From NCBI RefSeq assembly GCF_014638915.1, contig NZ_BMFQ01000003.1, positions 778,138 through 842,137 on the forward strand: 64,000 nucleotides of DNA. Direction: 5' to 3'. This document shows, piece by piece, positions 8,725-16,289 of the stretch. This DNA comes from Xanthomarina arctica (GTDB taxonomy: Bacteria; Bacteroidota; Bacteroidia; Flavobacteriales; Flavobacteriaceae). Position numbers and translations under genes: made by a program. The notes beneath the pieces are model-generated. The model was given only the letters and a program-made list of their open reading frames with translations, ran no database searches and was not told the origin of the DNA. Position 1 is the stretch's first letter; every line of letters begins with the position of its first letter.

Positions 8725-9075
8725 TTACTTAATATTTTTTATTCGTGTTACCATTATTCTTATTAGTTGATCATTTTCGTCTTTTAACTTTGAAAGATTA
8801 TCCTCTGAAAATAAATTAGCTTTAGATTGAATATTCAAGTTCCTTTGACTTTCTCTCAATTCCTTTAATGAAATTCGCAACTTATTAATTTTGTCTTTAT
8901 CTGTACCAGCACCCAACGCTTCTCCATAGTTTAATGCAGAAGAGCAAGATGATCTTATTAATTGTTTTGCTAAATACTCTCCCGCATAAGAAAGTGGCTT
9001 ATTGTTATATAACACAATTACTGAAGCGGCAAAATCTTCTAAACGTTCTGATAAATCAAATTTATTCTCATTCAT
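8725..9075 (-). CDS. Four-helix-bundle protein (23S rRNA intervening-sequence type)
   Basis: A 116-residue helical protein of the same family as 4806-5186 but clearly divergent from it: FDLSERLEDFAASVIVLYN, then LAKQLIRSSCSSALNYGEALGA and ISLKELRESQRNLNI. It lies between paaB and paaC. The gaps on both sides are made of alternating TTGAAA- and TTCAAC-like words (8660-8705 and 9076-9108), suggesting that the gene and its flanks arrived together. The function is unknown. Because it is in the same direction it could be co-transcribed with the epoxidase genes. Confidence 0.85.
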   Translation of the reverse strand: MNENKFDLSERLEDFAASVIVLYNNKPLSYAGEYLAKQLIRSSCSSALNYGEALGAGTDKDKINKLRISLKELRESQRNLNIQSKANLFSEDNLSKLKDENDQLIRIMVTRIKNIK

Positions 9076-9108
9076 GTTTCAATTTCAACTTCAGTTTCAA
9101 TTTCTCTG

Positions 9109-9396
9109 TTACATATATTTTACTTCATCAGGCAATTCGTAAAAGGTTGGATGACGATACACTTTATCTTGAGCAGGCTCAAACATTTCGCCATTGTGTT
9201 CTGGATTTGATGCTGTAATATTTTTAGATTCTACAACCCAAATGCTAACACCTTCATTTCTTCTAGTATATACATCTCGAGCATTTTCAAGTGCCATTTC
9301 GGCATCTGCCGCATGAAGACTTCCAAAATGACGATGTTCTAATCCGTTTTTACTTCTTACGAAGACCTCCCAAAGTGGCCAGTTTTTTGTTGCCAT
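9109..9396 (-). CDS. paaB: PaaB, phenylacetyl-CoA epoxidase subunit
   Basis: A 95-residue subunit that bridges PaaAC heterodimers in the epoxidase complex. Family features are WPLWEVFVRSKNGLEHRHFGSL near the start, then DAEMALENARDVYTRRNEGVSIWVV and a C-terminal YRHPTFYELPDEV. The frame is open for 22 codons further upstream, but that part is encoded by a low-complexity TTGAA-type repeat (lysine/leucine/valine/phenylalanine rich), so I use the ATG at 9396, which gives the usual MATKNWPLW start. paaA lies 72 bp upstream. Confidence 0.92.
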   Translation of the reverse strand: MATKNWPLWEVFVRSKNGLEHRHFGSLHAADAEMALENARDVYTRRNEGVSIWVVESKNITASNPEHNGEMFEPAQDKVYRHPTFYELPDEVKYM

Positions 9397-9410
9397 AATT
9401 TTCTTATTAA

Positions 9411-9466
9411 ATTGAAATCGAACTTGAAGTTGAACCTTTTTCGATTTCAACTTCAAGTTCAAGTTC
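9411..9466. repeat. TTGAA-type repeat forming a 15-bp hairpin
   Basis: The gap between paaA and paaB contains a 15-bp perfect inverted repeat (9420-9434 with 9446-9460) and an 11-nt loop, built from alternating words such as GAACTTGAAGTTGAA. Similar words fill the gaps at 3340-3400, 8660-8705 and 9076-9108. Confidence 0.7.
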
Positions 9467-9468
9467 TT

Positions 9469-10446
9469 TTATACTGCTTGTTTTTCTTTTCTTTCTTGTT
9501 GCTTTTCTGCATGAGCCATTGCCGCATCACGAACCCATTCGCCACGTTCCCAAGCACCAACTCGCGCTTTCATACGCTCTTTATTACATGGACCATGACC
9601 TTTAACGACTTGCCAAAATTCTTCCCAGTCGATTTCTCCAAAATCGTAACTTCCCCTTTCTTCATTCCATTTTAAATCCGGATCTGGAATAGTCAATCCT
9701 ATTAACTCTGCTTGTGGCACGGTTTGATCTATAAATTGCTGACGTAAATCATCATTAGATTTTCGTTTTAATTTCCATTTCATAGATTGTTCTGTATGAA
9801 TAGATTCTGCATCTGTTGGTCCAAGCATCATTAAGCTTGGCCACCACCAACGGTTTAAAGCGTCTTGCGCCATCTCCTTTTGTTCTGGGGTTCCATTGGT
9901 TAACTTAATCATGATTTCATAACCTTGACGTTGATGAAAACTTTCCTCTTTACAAACACGAACCATAGCTCTTGCATAAGGTCCATAAGAAGTGTTACAT
10001 AACGGCACTTGATTAATAATTGCTGCACCATCAACCAACCAACCTACAGCTCCCATGTCTGCCCAAGTAACTGTTGGATAGTTAAAAATACTGGAATATT
10101 TTGCTTTTCCAGAATGCAATTGTTCGTACAATTCGTCTCTAGAAATCCCTAAGGTTTCGCAAGCAGAATATAAATACAAACCATGTCCTGCTTCGTCTTG
10201 AACTTTTGCCAACAACGCAACTTTACGTCTTAAAGAAGGTGCTCTGGTAATCCAGTTTCCTTCAGGAAGCATTCCTACAATTTCGGAATGTGCATGTTGA
10301 GACATTTGCCTAATATGAGTTTTTCGGTATTTCTCTGGCATCCAGTCTTTAGCTTCAATTTTTTCGTCACGTACAATACGTGCTTCAAATTGTTCTTCTA
10401 GGCTTCGACTACGCTCGGCCTCCAAATTTATTTGTTCTTCACTCAT
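9469..10446 (-). CDS. paaA: PaaA, phenylacetyl-CoA epoxidase catalytic subunit
   Basis: A 325-residue catalytic subunit carrying the diiron centre that puts oxygen across the aromatic ring of phenylacetyl-CoA. Visible ligand motifs are DEAGHG (E85, H88) and [13 protein letters not shown] (about 170-182). Also typical are [39 protein letters not shown] and WRWW-like aromatic stretches. The length matches the family. It is the second epoxidase gene after paaE and is separated from it by about 210 bp that hold a structured repeat. Confidence 0.95.
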   Translation of the reverse strand: MSEEQINLEAERSRSLEEQFEARIVRDEKIEAKDWMPEKYRKTHIRQMSQHAHSEIVGMLPEGNWITRAPSLRRKVALLAKVQDEAGHGLYLYSACETLGISRDELYEQLHSGKAKYSSIFNYPTVTWADMGAVGWLVDGAAIINQVPLCNTSYGPYARAMVRVCKEESFHQRQGYEIMIKLTNGTPEQKEMAQDALNRWWWPSLMMLGPTDAESIHTEQSMKWKLKRKSNDDLRQQFIDQTVPQAELIGLTIPDPDLKWNEERGSYDFGEIDWEEFWQVVKGHGPCNKERMKARVGAWERGEWVRDAAMAHAEKQQERKEKQAV

Positions 10447-10511
10447 AATTTATAAGCTTTTAGCTTTTGACTTATCGCCATTAGCAAGTGACATTTATTT
10501 TATTTAATTCA

Positions 10512-10597
10512 ATCTGCGTTAAGGATTGAGGCTCTGTTGGAGCTCCTTGCAAAGAGCGACTGCCGAAAGCCTGACCCTTTTTAGGGTAACGCTATAA
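10512..10597. repeat. Structured about 85-bp interspersed element between paaE and paaA
   Basis: An outer GCGTT / AACGC pair encloses a hairpin ACCCT-TTTT-AGGGT and a GAGGCTC...GAGCTCC segment. The base composition is much more GC-rich than its surroundings. From memory such GCGTTA...AACGC elements recur in genomes of this group, but I cannot verify that. It lies within the paa transcription unit, so it would be part of the mRNA. Confidence 0.5.
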
Positions 10598-10635
10598 TCA
10601 TTAATTCAAATTATGAATATTTTATAATTCATAAG

Positions 10636-10655
10636 ATTCCTGCCTTCGCAGGAAT
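10636..10655. repeat. REP-like palindrome (ATTCCTGCC family), copy 4
   Basis: Inverted repeat ATTCCTGC / GCAGGAAT ending 2 bp before the paaE stop codon on the minus strand. As with copies 2 and 3, it marks a gene's 3' end. Confidence 0.6.
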
Positions 10656-10656
10656 G

Positions 10657-11730
10657 TTAAACATCAAAATTAACAACTACCTTTTCGCTAGTTGGTACGG
10701 CTTGACAACTTAATACATAGTTTTGCGCTACTTCTTTTTCTTCTAGCGCATAATTTACTTTCATTTTTACAGATCCTTCTACTACCTGACATTTACATGT
10801 ACTGCAAACGCCTCCTTTGCAAGCAAAAGGCAAATCGGCTCCAGCAGCAAGTGCTCCATCAAGGATGTTATCGAAATCGTCGTCCATTATAAAATGAAAT
10901 TCCTTTCCTCCATCAATTATGGTTACTTGTGTGCCATCTGCTTTTTCTTCTAAAATTTCAGCAATATGTTTATTTTCTTCTTCGGAACTTCCAGAGAAAA
11001 ACAATTCGTAATGTATTTTATCTTTAGATAAACCGGCTTTCTGCAATTCATCACGAATTAGGAAAATCATGTCTTGAGGTCCACAAATAAATGCATGGTC
11101 CGTGTCTGGAATATCTATGAAGGTTTTTGTTAAAATTCCTAATTTTTCTTCGTCGAAACGACCATTTAAGAATGGAATATCTCGTTGTTCTTTTGTTAAA
11201 AAATAAAACACCTGAAACCTTTCAAAAAATTGATTTTTCAGCTGTTCGATCTCTTCTTTAAAGATAATTGATTTTACTGTGCGATTCAAATAAAACAGTT
11301 TGAAAGTACTGTTTGGCTCTTGAAGCAAATGGGTTTTTATAATAGATAAAGTTGGCGTTATACCACTTCCTGCAGCAAAAGCAATATAATTTTTTGAAGA
11401 TTCTGGCTCACAATCCACAAAAAATTCTCCGTGAGGAGCCATGACTTGAAGTTCATCTCCCTTTTTTAATTCGTTAAAGGCATAATTAGAAAAAACTCCT
11501 TGACGAATGGTTTTTACAGCTACTTTCCATTGATTATCCAACGGACTTGAACATAAAGAATAACTTCTTCGGATGTCTTGACCATTAATTTCTTTGCGCA
11601 GCGTAAGATGTTGCCCTTGTTTAAACTGAAATTGAGCCTTCAGATTATCAGGCACATCGAAAGATATTACTACAGTGTCTTTAGTTTCTTTATATATATC
11701 TGCAACCTTTAATTTAAAAAAATCTGCCAT
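10657..11730 (-). CDS. paaE: PaaE, phenylacetyl-CoA epoxidase reductase
   Basis: A 357-residue reductase that passes electrons from NAD(P)H to the PaaA diiron site. It has a ferredoxin-reductase FAD domain (RRSYSLCSSP from residue 54), an NAD(P) domain (GSGITP at 121-126; CGPQDM) and a C-terminal plant-type 2Fe-2S domain with ligands C304, C309, C312 and C342. It is the first structural gene of the paa unit. Its upstream region has a -7 box on the minus strand (11775-11782) and a 20-bp palindrome (11749-11768), so this is where the operon promoter most likely lies. Confidence 0.93.
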   Translation of the reverse strand: MADFFKLKVADIYKETKDTVVISFDVPDNLKAQFQFKQGQHLTLRKEINGQDIRRSYSLCSSPLDNQWKVAVKTIRQGVFSNYAFNELKKGDELQVMAPHGEFFVDCEPESSKNYIAFAAGSGITPTLSIIKTHLLQEPNSTFKLFYLNRTVKSIIFKEEIEQLKNQFFERFQVFYFLTKEQRDIPFLNGRFDEEKLGILTKTFIDIPDTDHAFICGPQDMIFLIRDELQKAGLSKDKIHYELFFSGSSEEENKHIAEILEEKADGTQVTIIDGGKEFHFIMDDDFDNILDGALAAGADLPFACKGGVCSTCKCQVVEGSVKMKVNYALEEKEVAQNYVLSCQAVPTSEKVVVNFDV

Positions 11731-11748
11731 GAATTGTTTTAATATAAT

Positions 11749-11768
11749 TAACTAACACTTGTTAGTTA
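11749..11768. promoter_or_regulatory. Candidate TetR-type operator for the paa operon
   Basis: A perfect 9-2-9 inverted repeat with half-site TAACTAACA. It lies directly downstream of the -7 box on the minus strand and 18 bp before the paaE start codon, where a bound repressor would block transcription. A related palindrome sits upstream of the regulator gene itself. Confidence 0.75.
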
Positions 11769-11774
11769 GGATTA

Positions 11775-11782
11775 CAAATTTA
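11775..11782 (-). promoter_or_regulatory. -7 box of the paa operon promoter
   Basis: TAAATTTG on the minus strand fits the Bacteroidota -7 consensus TAnnTTTG. A start site a few bases on would fall within or at the edge of the palindrome at 11749-11768. I see no convincing -33 box. Confidence 0.55.
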
Positions 11783-11798
11783 CAAAATAAATTCTTAA

Positions 11799-12368
11799 CT
11801 ATTTGTTAATTCCGTTTATGAGAACCTTACTTAGCTCTGAACTTATCTTTTGTAATTCCAAATCTTCTTTGGAAGGTATCCACATATATAAGGAACGCAA
11901 GGTGGACAGCATGGAAAAGAGCATTACTTCCATATTGTTATTAGCTATCTCTTTATTTAAAATTCCAGACTTTAGAATACTTCTAAAGTCGTTTTCATAA
12001 TTAACACGTAACTCTAAATAGTAATCAAGTTGCTCTTCCAAATGCATCCAATCACTATTTAAGGATGCCATTCCATCTGGATTTCTGCTTGTTATGTTTA
12101 CATGAAGAGCAACAATATTTTCTAACTTATTGAGTGTATTGGTTTCAGATTGTTTAATTAAAAACATTTCCTCAGTAAATTCCTCTGCTAAAGAAATAAT
12201 AATGTCCTTAAGAATTTCTTGTTTGGAACTTATGTGATTATATAAACTTGCCGCCTTCATTCCCATGGCAGTTGCAATGTCTCTCATGGTTACAGCACTA
12301 TATCCTTTTTCCTTAAAAAGTTTAGCCGCCGTTGTTATAATTTCTTCCTTACGTGTAATTTCTTTCAT
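11799..12368 (-). CDS. TetR/AcrR-family regulator, probable paa repressor
   Basis: A 189-residue regulator. The N-terminal helix-turn-helix covers about residues 5-50 (EEIITTAAKLFKEKGYSAVTMRDIATAMGMKAASLYNHISSKQEIL), and the rest is a helical ligand-binding domain. It stands immediately upstream of paaE in the same direction. With the palindrome between the two genes it is very likely the local repressor, released by phenylacetyl-CoA or a related CoA ester (inference from other PaaR-type regulators). A 16-bp palindrome just upstream of the gene suggests autoregulation. Confidence 0.88.
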   Translation of the reverse strand: MKEITRKEEIITTAAKLFKEKGYSAVTMRDIATAMGMKAASLYNHISSKQEILKDIIISLAEEFTEEMFLIKQSETNTLNKLENIVALHVNITSRNPDGMASLNSDWMHLEEQLDYYLELRVNYENDFRSILKSGILNKEIANNNMEVMLFSMLSTLRSLYMWIPSKEDLELQKISSELSKVLINGINK

Positions 12369-12400
12369 AATATTGGATGAAGATACTCAAAAAATCAAGG

Positions 12401-12416
12401 TGTAACTCTTGTTACA
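12401..12416. promoter_or_regulatory. Candidate autoregulatory operator upstream of the TetR gene
   Basis: Inverted repeat TGTAAC-tctt-GTTACA. Its centre AACTCTTGTTA differs by one base from AACACTTGTTA in the paaE operator, which suggests that the same protein binds both. It could also control the divergent rhodanese gene at 12461. Confidence 0.5.
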
Positions 12417-12460
12417 TTCAATTTCAAAAAAAACCAGGTACTTTGTAAAAAAATAAAATT

Positions 12461-12766
12461 ATGGGATTATTAGATTTTCTAACAGGTAATAAAGGTGATA
12501 AAATAAAAGATTTTCAATCTAGAAAAGCTATTATAATAGATGTAAGATCGAAAGAGGAATTTGCTCAAGGAGCTATTGCTGGGGCCAAAAACATTCCTTT
12601 ACAAATATTAAACAGTAAAATTAACGAAATTAAGAAGCTTAACAAACCCGTAATTGCCTGTTGTGCTAGTGGAATGCGTTCTGCAAGTGCTACATCTTTA
12701 CTAAATAAAAATGGCATAGAGACTATAAATGGTGGAGGTTGGAATAGTTTGAGCAAAAAACTATAA
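12461..12766 (+). CDS. Single-domain rhodanese-like sulfurtransferase 1
   Basis: A 101-residue single rhodanese domain: AIIIDVRSKEEFAQGAIAGAKNIP at 23-46, then the active-site loop C68-A-S-G-M-R73. That loop length suits sulfur transfer rather than phosphatase or arsenate reductase activity. No signal peptide is visible, so it should be cytoplasmic. A paralogue follows 134 bp downstream with the same length and architecture. It is divergent from the TetR gene. GTACTTTG at about 12436 resembles a -7 box. Confidence 0.88.
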   Translation: MGLLDFLTGNKGDKIKDFQSRKAIIIDVRSKEEFAQGAIAGAKNIPLQILNSKINEIKKLNKPVIACCASGMRSASATSLLNKNGIETINGGGWNSLSKKL

Positions 12767-12900
12767 GTCTCTCCTAGTTACAGCCCTATATGTTTCCCTT
12801 AAAAGCTTGGTTACTGTTTTTGTAATTTCTGCTATATGTGATTCTTATTTCAACTGAAGTTTCTATTTAATTGTTGTAAATTTATATCAAAAGAAAAACT

Positions 12901-13206
12901 ATGGGATTTTTAGATTTTATTTTTGGCGCAAAAAAAAGACAGGTACAGGAATATTTAGATAGAGGCGCAGTCATTTTGGATGTAAGATCTCAACGCGAAT
13001 GGGATAATGGGCATATTGAAAACGCAAAACATATTCCATTAGATGATTTACAAAATCATGTTAGTGAATTAAAACAAATGAATAAATCGTTTATAGTTTG
13101 TTGTGAAAGTGGCGTTAGAAGCTCTGAAGCAGCCGAATATTTAAGTCTCCACAATATAGATGCGACTAATGGTGGAGGTTGGATAAATTTGAAAAAAAAA
13201 TTATAG
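12901..13206 (+). CDS. Single-domain rhodanese-like sulfurtransferase 2
   Basis: A 101-residue paralogue of the gene at 12461, sharing the start MG-LDF, the VILDVRSQREWDNGHIENAKHIP segment, the loop C68-E-S-G-V-R73 and the ending NGGGW. The two probably arose by tandem duplication. Both cysteines of the CC pair are kept. The stop codon overlaps the 3' end of the converging DUF4230 gene by 6 bp, so no terminator separates them. Confidence 0.88.
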   Translation: MGFLDFIFGAKKRQVQEYLDRGAVILDVRSQREWDNGHIENAKHIPLDDLQNHVSELKQMNKSFIVCCESGVRSSEAAEYLSLHNIDATNGGGWINLKKKL

Positions 13207-13815
13207 TTTTAAACCTTGAAATTCTTGGATGTTGTTAATAGGAGTTTGATTGTATTGCAAGGTCCAACCTAAAGAATTTGTGAGAATATAGAATTTAGAT
13301 AATTCGCTAATTAATCTATTTTTAGCATTGGTTTTTATTTCTGAAGCTTCTACTTTTTTCATCAATGCTTCTTTGACCGTTTCCTTAATATTATTATAGT
13401 CACTTGCTTCAAACGGATTTAAGAAATCGGCTTGCACATCGTAATATTCAAAATCCGGACTTATTTTTATTTCTTCTTCGGGAATGTATAAAATGATAAG
13501 TGTTTTTGATTCTTCATCTAGTTCAAATTCTATTTTACTTAAATCGTATGCAATGAAAACATCGGCATTAACAACAACTAATGCTTTTTTCTCTGAGGTA
13601 ATATAGTCTCCTAAAATCTCTTTAGAATTCTTATAATTAAAAACTTCACTAAAATGACCTTCGGTAACAATTAGCTTTCCTACATTCTTAATTTGCTCTT
13701 GAATTAAGGCAGAACTTTCTTTAAGAATCGTTTCATCTTCTTGCTTATCTCCACAATATTTGAAGGTAAAAAGTACAATTAAAGTTATAATAACACCGAA
13801 TAAGATTTTTCTCAT
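13201..13815 (-). CDS. DUF4230 family membrane-anchored protein
   Basis: A 204-residue protein with an N-terminal membrane anchor or signal (residues 3-19, ending near KYCGDKQ) and a single DUF4230 domain: ALIQEQIKNVGKLIVTEGHFSEVFNYK, then KKALVVVNADVFIAYDLSKI and LNPFEASDYNNIKETVKEAL. The family is common in Bacteroidota and its function is unknown. It converges on the rhodanese pair and is followed upstream by a lipoprotein gene in the same direction, with an 80-bp gap. Confidence 0.82.
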   Translation of the reverse strand: MRKILFGVIITLIVLFTFKYCGDKQEDETILKESSALIQEQIKNVGKLIVTEGHFSEVFNYKNSKEILGDYITSEKKALVVVNADVFIAYDLSKIEFELDEESKTLIILYIPEEEIKISPDFEYYDVQADFLNPFEASDYNNIKETVKEALMKKVEASEIKTNAKNRLISELSKFYILTNSLGWTLQYNQTPINNIQEFQGLKL

Positions 13816-13895
13816 ATTTCTAATTTAGAAAAAACATTAGCTTTCTTAATTTAATTAAGCAAACTAATGTCTTTTAAAAGTATGTTTATAATCAA

Positions 13896-14630
13896 TTATT
13901 CATATATGAATTCTATTGTTGCAAATTCTTCGGAACCTAATGCACCAGAAAATACGGTGGCAGAAATTGGATAATTATCTGAACTGTAACTATATTCCAC
14001 AGTCCTAATTACATTTGGTTGATTAGCATTTACGGTTTGAGTTAAAGTTGTTAGGTTGTTTGTTGTTACAGGGTATCCAAGAAATCCTAAAACTTCCTTA
14101 TGATCAACATTAGTAAAAGGATTATTCTTATTATCATAATAGTAAGTATTAGTCTTATTAGTATCAACCGCCGAAACAATGTTCCCATCTAGAAATGTAT
14201 AGATGTATTCTAATTCATTGTTTATATTATATGTTACGGTATCATCATCATTATAAGTAATTGTAGTTATCATTCCTTCAGAACTACTTCCTACAAAATT
14301 TTTGGTTACATTTATTAATCTGTTATTCGAATCATATGTCAAGTTTGATGTAGTCACTAGTTCGTCATTAATATATTCATTTATATCAGTTAAAAATTCT
14401 CCTGTATATAAGTAATCCTCGTGCAAACCATGATCACCTGTGAACTTTATAAGTTTATTTCCATCATAGATGTAATTGGATGTTACAACTTCACCATCGC
14501 TAGGTGTAGATATTTGTGTTTTCAATTTCAGGGAATTCTCAATAGGTATAGGAGACGGTGAATCGTCATCACTTGAGCAGGAAGTTAAAAGGAAAGGGAA
14601 TACAAATAAGGCAAAAATTATTTTTTTCAT
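13896..14630 (-). CDS. Lipoprotein of unknown function, RHS-like strand repeats
   Basis: A 244-residue protein with a lipoprotein signal peptide ending in the lipobox LLTSC (cysteine about 18), followed by the acidic linker SSDDDSPSP that is usual for surface-exposed lipoproteins in this group. The rest is rich in short strand pairs such as NYIYDGNKLIKFTGD, LTYDSNNRLINVTKN and TITYNDDDTVTYN, resembling RHS/YD-type or DUF4595-like repeats. I do not recognise a specific function. About 560 bp without a gene lies upstream. Confidence 0.75.
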   Translation of the reverse strand: MKKIIFALFVFPFLLTSCSSDDDSPSPIPIENSLKLKTQISTPSDGEVVTSNYIYDGNKLIKFTGDHGLHEDYLYTGEFLTDINEYINDELVTTSNLTYDSNNRLINVTKNFVGSSSEGMITTITYNDDDTVTYNINNELEYIYTFLDGNIVSAVDTNKTNTYYYDNKNNPFTNVDHKEVLGFLGYPVTTNNLTTLTQTVNANQPNVIRTVEYSYSSDNYPISATVFSGALGSEEFATIEFIYE

Positions 14631-15192
14631 AATATCTGTTTTTTTTTATAAAAATCACTAGTGAATTTAATACAAAATACTCAATTAAAAAAATCAAAAC
14701 TCATTTCCGTACTTCATTAACTCAAGTTAGAATAAACGATAAGCTTTTTATATGATGATTTATTTGACAAAATTTTGAATCAAATTAATTACAAAAAACC
14801 CAGGAACAATTAAAAATTATAATTTTCACACTCTAAAGAAGATGAAAATATTAAGTGTAAGTTCTAACGGAATGAGATTTTTTTTTGATAAAATTTTAGG
14901 CAGTGTGGAAATGAAATTCTTATTTAATCATTGGGTTATTAAGTTTTAATACAACAAATATTTTTAATTATTTAAGCATAAAAAAAACATCAAACTCAAT
15001 CCCTCAAAAGATAGATATTGTTTGATGCTTATGAATATAATTGATTAATAGCATATTAAAAGTACAATTTAAAGGTTTATCTAAATTAAATATTCGATAA
15101 ACAGATATTAAAAAAAGATTAAGCGTCATATCCGTACCTTATTAACTACATATCGATCCTCCGTCTAGACATTCCTCTTCTTATAATAAAGT
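14631..15192. other. 562-bp intergenic stretch with hairpins and a cysteine-peptide remnant
   Basis: No convincing gene. It contains a hairpin with arms CATCAAAC (14988-14995) and GTTTGATG (15020-15027) preceded by an A-tract. On the minus strand near 15145-15180 it has an open run ending EEECLDGGSICS and a stop, but with no start codon because a stop precedes it. Two similar words, AGTTAATgAAGTACGGA and AGTTAATaAGGTACGGA, occur on the minus strand about 430 bp apart. It may hold decayed small genes. Confidence 0.4.
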
Positions 15193-16155
15193 TTAAAAAG
15201 AAAGGTGTGACACACGAGATTGTAGCTTTTTTTGTCTTTCAGATAACTTTTGAAGAAACAATTTATGAGCTTCAGAATCTGGATTAAATGGCTTATGCTG
15301 AAGTCCTTTTTGAATGGCATCTACTTCTTCCATTATTTTTGAAGCTTCTTCTGAAATCCAAACTTCTTTAAAGGCCTCCCATATGTAATTAATAGCTGTT
15401 TGACTTGGATGTATCAAGTCTTCGGCATAAAAACGGTAATCGCGAAGCTCGTCCATCATAATTTCGTAAGACGGGAAGTATCCTTCGGCTACGCTCAAGA
15501 ACCTATTACTATTTAAAACTTGATGAATAGCTGCAATTAAATGTGCCTTACTTAGAGTGTTTTCTACAAAGCCATCTTTTAAATGCCTAACAGGCGAAAC
15601 CGTAAATATGATTGACACTTGAGGGTTGACACTTTTAATTAAACTAAATATTGCTTCTAGAGATTGGGAAATCTCATCAACGGAAAGCAGTTCTTTTAAA
15701 AACTTTTTTTGCGGTACTTTATGACAATTCGCCACAATAGTATCTGTTTCGATAGCTCTGTAAACCCAAGCTGTTCCTAATGTAATTATTAAATGTGTTG
15801 ATTCTTGAAGATGTTTCTTTGTGAGTTTGATTTGCTTGTTCAAACTATCTAACAAATCTTCTTTGGAGGGCGAACTTAACTTTGAATGGGCTTCAAAACA
15901 ATGCCATTGTTCATTTTGAAAAAAAACATCTTCTTCTGAATATTCTTTTTCGTTAATAGCATTTGTAATTAAGTTTTCAATTGCTAATGGCTGAAATAAA
16001 ATTCCAAAAGGATTTTGAAGAGACTGAAATTTAAAATAATCCAATTTTTGTCCCATGTTTTCTACAAAACATGACCCAATTAAAAGCAATTTCGAATGAT
16101 AATCTATTTGATTATGCTGTTGTTTTATTAATGGGATTTTTGTTTGGAGGTTCAT
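15193..16155 (-). CDS. GSCFA domain protein
   Basis: A 320-residue protein named after its N-terminal motif, seen here as LLIGSCFVENMGQKL (25-39). Further family landmarks are NPFGILFQP, TLGTAWVYRA, VNCHKVP-like VANCHKVPQKKF and TVSPVRHLKDGF, then EDLIHPSQTAINYIWEAF. GSCFA proteins are SGNH/GDSL-like hydrolases, probably esterases; the GSC serine and the late D-x-x-H (EDLIHPS) fit the catalytic residues of such a fold. The substrate is unknown. The gene lies downstream of alaS on the same strand, across a repeat-rich gap. Confidence 0.85.
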   Translation of the reverse strand: MNLQTKIPLIKQQHNQIDYHSKLLLIGSCFVENMGQKLDYFKFQSLQNPFGILFQPLAIENLITNAINEKEYSEEDVFFQNEQWHCFEAHSKLSSPSKEDLLDSLNKQIKLTKKHLQESTHLIITLGTAWVYRAIETDTIVANCHKVPQKKFLKELLSVDEISQSLEAIFSLIKSVNPQVSIIFTVSPVRHLKDGFVENTLSKAHLIAAIHQVLNSNRFLSVAEGYFPSYEIMMDELRDYRFYAEDLIHPSQTAINYIWEAFKEVWISEEASKIMEEVDAIQKGLQHKPFNPDSEAHKLFLQKLSERQKKLQSRVSHLSF

Positions 16156-16175
16156 TTAGACACTTATTTAATTAT

Positions 16176-16273
16176 TACACAGAGATTCACAGAGTTAAAA
16201 AGATTCACAGAGAGATTTGGATTAAAAAAAACTCTGAGAATCTCTGAGAATTTACTCTGTGTAACTCTGTGAA
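16176..16273. repeat. CACAGAG/CTCTGTG repeat cluster between alaS and the GSCFA gene
   Basis: Five or more copies of the words CACAGAG or CTCTG(A/T)G. The left half reads in one direction and the right half in the other, so the whole could fold into a long imperfect hairpin. It lies 3' of alaS and may act as its terminator. Confidence 0.65.
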
Positions 16274-16289
16274 AAAACTTAGTTATATA

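Noticed and set aside
4806..9075. Diversity-generating retroelement, because four-helix-bundle proteins include Avd
   Set aside because: No reverse transcriptase and no template/variable repeat pair with adenine changes was seen in the window.
12461..13206. Frame-shifted halves of one two-domain rhodanese
   Set aside because: Each gene has its own start, full 101-residue domain and active-site loop, with 134 bp of non-coding DNA between; tandem duplication is simpler.
14842..14952. A 36-codon plus-strand frame in the 14.6-15.2 kb gap
   Set aside because: Low-complexity content, no clear promoter and no family resemblance; a chance frame in AT-rich DNA is more likely.
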